Both the position numbers and the translations under genes were made by a program. Source: Clostridiales bacterium UBA3953 (lineage in GTDB: Bacteria; Bacillota; Clostridia; Oscillospirales; CAG-272). Taken from it: a DNA stretch of 6,689 nt. The notes beneath the pieces were generated by a model. That model searched no databases, was not told the origin of the DNA, and was given only the letters and a program-made list of their open reading frames with translations. Below, in pieces: positions 5,386-6,689 of the stretch. The stretch covers positions 12,166-18,854 of the forward strand of contig DGDL01000062.1 in the NCBI GenBank assembly GCA_002385415.1, read 5' to 3'. How positions within the stretch are numbered: position 1 is the stretch's first letter; every line of letters starts with the position of its first letter.

Positions 5386-6036
5386 ATGAACAGAGGAATT
5401 GACCCGCGCGGCGAGATGTTTCGCTGCGGCAGGGCAATGTGCATAAATAATGCGAGAATAGAAAACGTGTCGACAAACCCCCGCGACGCCAGAGTCGGCT
5501 CTATGACCGTATCATACACGGCGAGACGCCCGAGCGGCGTTACGACAACCAGCATGCTGATTCTGAATGTCGACAGAAATACCAGAATTAGAACACAAGC
5601 GGGCAGCCCGGTTTGCCTGTGCGACGTTCGTCCGGGCATGTGGGCCGATGTACAGTTTTCAAGAACAATGACGCGCAGCATACCCCCGCGCGCGGACGCC
5701 TTTAGTATAGAGGTGCGCCAGCAGTACAGGCCTGATCGTCGGCCGCGTCCGCCCCGCCCGGAGCCGCCGGAGCCCCGCCCACAGCGCAGAGTCACCACAA
5801 CGCGTGTGGTTTCCGTCGATCCGCGCATCGGAAGGCTCACTACCGGCAGCCCGTTTAATATAAATCGTCAAACGGTTTTTACCATCTCACCCGACACAAG
5901 GATTTTGGACCGCGCCGGCAGGCCTATCAGGCTCACCGATTTAAATCGCGGTCAACGGGTGCGCGTCACACACGCCAATTTCCAAACGCAAAGTATACCA
6001 CCGCAATCGCCCGCTTATGAAATACGCGTGCTGTGA
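5386..6036 (+). CDS. Basic protein of unknown function: two related domains joined by a Pro/Arg-rich linker
   Basis: I do not recognise a named family. The 216 residues hold two copies of one domain. Copy 1 (about 23-110) and copy 2 (about 136-215) share the order hydrophobic strand, (N/P)DTRI or NTRI, AG(S/R)P, D(V/L)xxGxxxxV, SIPP, and a final EV or RV strand. Examples are NTRIRTQAGSP (65-75) against DTRILDRAGRP (170-180), and TRSIPPRADAFSIEV (96-110) against TQSIPPQSPAYEIRV (201-215). The pattern suggests a small all-beta fold resembling DUF5666-like domains, but that is a guess. The linker (113-135) is almost entirely Pro, Arg and Glu. Four Cys (14, 19, 77, 79) all lie in copy 1 or its lead-in. 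No signal peptide or membrane helix is seen, so it is probably cytoplasmic. GAGG 8 bases before ATG supports the start. It is its own transcription unit. Confidence 0.8.
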   Translation: MNRGIDPRGEMFRCGRAMCINNARIENVSTNPRDARVGSMTVSYTARRPSGVTTTSMLILNVDRNTRIRTQAGSPVCLCDVRPGMWADVQFSRTMTRSIPPRADAFSIEVRQQYRPDRRPRPPRPEPPEPRPQRRVTTTRVVSVDPRIGRLTTGSPFNINRQTVFTISPDTRILDRAGRPIRLTDLNRGQRVRVTHANFQTQSIPPQSPAYEIRVL

Positions 6037-6050
6037 GGTGATATATACAT

Positions 6051-6098
6051 AAAAAACGTTCGGTTCCGTGCTACCGGTATCCGAACGTTTTTTATTTT
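6051..6098. terminator. Bidirectional terminator between convergent genes
   Basis: AAAAAACGTTCGG (6051-6063) pairs perfectly with CCGAACGTTTTTT (6081-6093), a 13-bp stem. The 17-base loop may hold a small inner CCG/CGG pairing (6066-6068, 6075-6077). TTTTTT then ATTTTT follows on the plus strand, and T-rich sequence follows on the minus strand as well. It lies 14 bases after the duplicated-domain gene and about 40 bases past the stop of the minus-strand phosphorylase gene, so it can end both transcripts. Confidence 0.92.
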
Positions 6099-6134
6099 TC
6101 GGCGAAATACAGCCGCATTGATATAAAATCGGTG

Positions 6135-6689
6135 TCAAATTGCCGCGCCGGATTTGCTGTCGCGCTCGATTAATATTTTAATCGCCACTATGGCGACGCG
6201 GACGGCGTTTCCGGTGTCGTGGCTGTCAGGCTCGTCGTGGCCCGCGAGCTTGCGCTCCTGATTCCATATCACATGCAGAACCGTTCCGCAGCGGGCACCG
6301 AGCGCGGCGGCCACCGTAAACAGCGCGGCTGATTCCATCTCGGACGCAAGCACGCCGAGCTTTTTCCACGCCTGCCACTTTGACTGTAGCTCGTATGAAA
6401 CGGGCATGCGGTCGGGCGAGTGCTGGCCGTAAAACGAGTCTTTGTTTTGCACCACGCCGGCATGGCAGCGCAGCCCGAGCCGCTCCGCCGCCTGCACAAG
6501 CGCGCTGGTAACAGCGAAATCGGCCGCAGCAGGATACTCCGGCGGCGCATACTCGCGGGAGGTGCCTTCCTGACGGATAGCTGCGGTCGCGACGACACAG
6601 TCGCCTGCAAGCACTTTCATGTTGATGCCGCCGCATGTGCCGACGCGGATAAACGTGTCGGCGCCGCAAGCGAAAAGCTCCTCCATTGC
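6135..6689 (-). CDS. udp: Uridine phosphorylase (nucleoside phosphorylase family), N-terminus outside window
   Basis: The C-terminal 184 residues are present, counted from a Met codon at 6684-6686 plus one earlier codon at the window edge. That Met is not the start: it sits inside the family's conserved VEEL-like helix, so about 75-80 N-terminal residues lie beyond the right edge. The enzyme reversibly splits uridine with phosphate to uracil and ribose-1-phosphate in cytosolic pyrimidine salvage. Counting from that Met, FIRVGTCGG (12-20) holds the phosphate-binding Arg14 and Thr17 (E. coli Udp Arg91, Thr94); IRQEGTSREYAP (37-48) is typical of uridine phosphorylases; KDSFYGQ (82-88) gives the likely uracil-binding Gln88; and SEMESAALF (115-123) gives Glu116-Met117-Glu118 for ribose binding. 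A related pyrimidine or purine specificity cannot be fully excluded. It converges on the duplicated-domain gene. Confidence 0.92.
   Translation of the reverse strand, partial: AMEELFACGADTFIRVGTCGGINMKVLAGDCVVATAAIRQEGTSREYAPPEYPAAADFAVTSALVQAAERLGLRCHAGVVQNKDSFYGQHSPDRMPVSYELQSKWQAWKKLGVLASEMESAALFTVAAALGARCGTVLHVIWNQERKLAGHDEPDSHDTGNAVRVAIVAIKILIERDSKSGAAI

Noticed and set aside
5148..5840. Minus-strand frame of 230 codons across the operon terminator and the duplicated-domain gene
   Set aside because: It runs through a strong terminator hairpin, the small-subunit gene and the promoter region, and its Arg/Gly-rich translation is the complement of the Pro/Arg-rich linker.

Overview
The window looks like chromosomal DNA of an anaerobic, low-to-mid-GC Gram-positive bacterium of the Clostridia type. 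The signs are consensus sigma-A promoters, hairpin-plus-T-tract terminators after nearly every transcription unit, a short clostridial-style ferredoxin:thioredoxin-reductase-like protein, and a membrane pyrophosphatase next to subunits of a sodium-pumping decarboxylase. I cannot place the genus. I see no mobile element, phage gene or CRISPR array.

Layout from left to right. The 3' part of a tRNA-Tyr gene (1-59) ends in a strong terminator. About 150 bases with no recognised gene follow. A minus-strand 65-residue ferredoxin:thioredoxin-reductase-like protein (303-500) has its own promoter and terminator. It diverges from a plus-strand amidohydrolase-2-family metal hydrolase (740-1555), whose promoter suggests a leaderless mRNA. 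A perfect sigma-A promoter (1635-1663) then drives a leader of about 197 nt with competing base-pairings. It feeds a three-gene operon: an ion-pumping membrane pyrophosphatase (1867-3963), a carboxybiotin decarboxylase beta subunit of the OadB/MmdB/GcdB family (3980-5104), and a 44-residue single-span OadG/MmdD-like subunit (5110-5244). The operon ends in a strong terminator. A separate gene (5386-6036) encodes a basic protein of unknown function made of two related domains joined by a Pro/Arg-rich linker. It converges, across a bidirectional terminator, on a minus-strand uridine phosphorylase gene that runs off the right edge.

The most interesting unit is the pyrophosphatase/decarboxylase operon. 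One transcript joins a PPi-driven ion pump to the membrane half of a biotin-dependent Na+ pump. No carboxyltransferase (alpha) or biotin-carrier gene lies in the window. The gamma-like protein is little more than its membrane helix and lacks the soluble tail that would contact alpha. The pyrophosphatase keeps its catalytic motifs and has the Lys/Thr pair typical of K+-independent H+ pumps, but several residues of its ion-gate network differ from the well-studied enzymes. All family assignments and alignments were made by eye.
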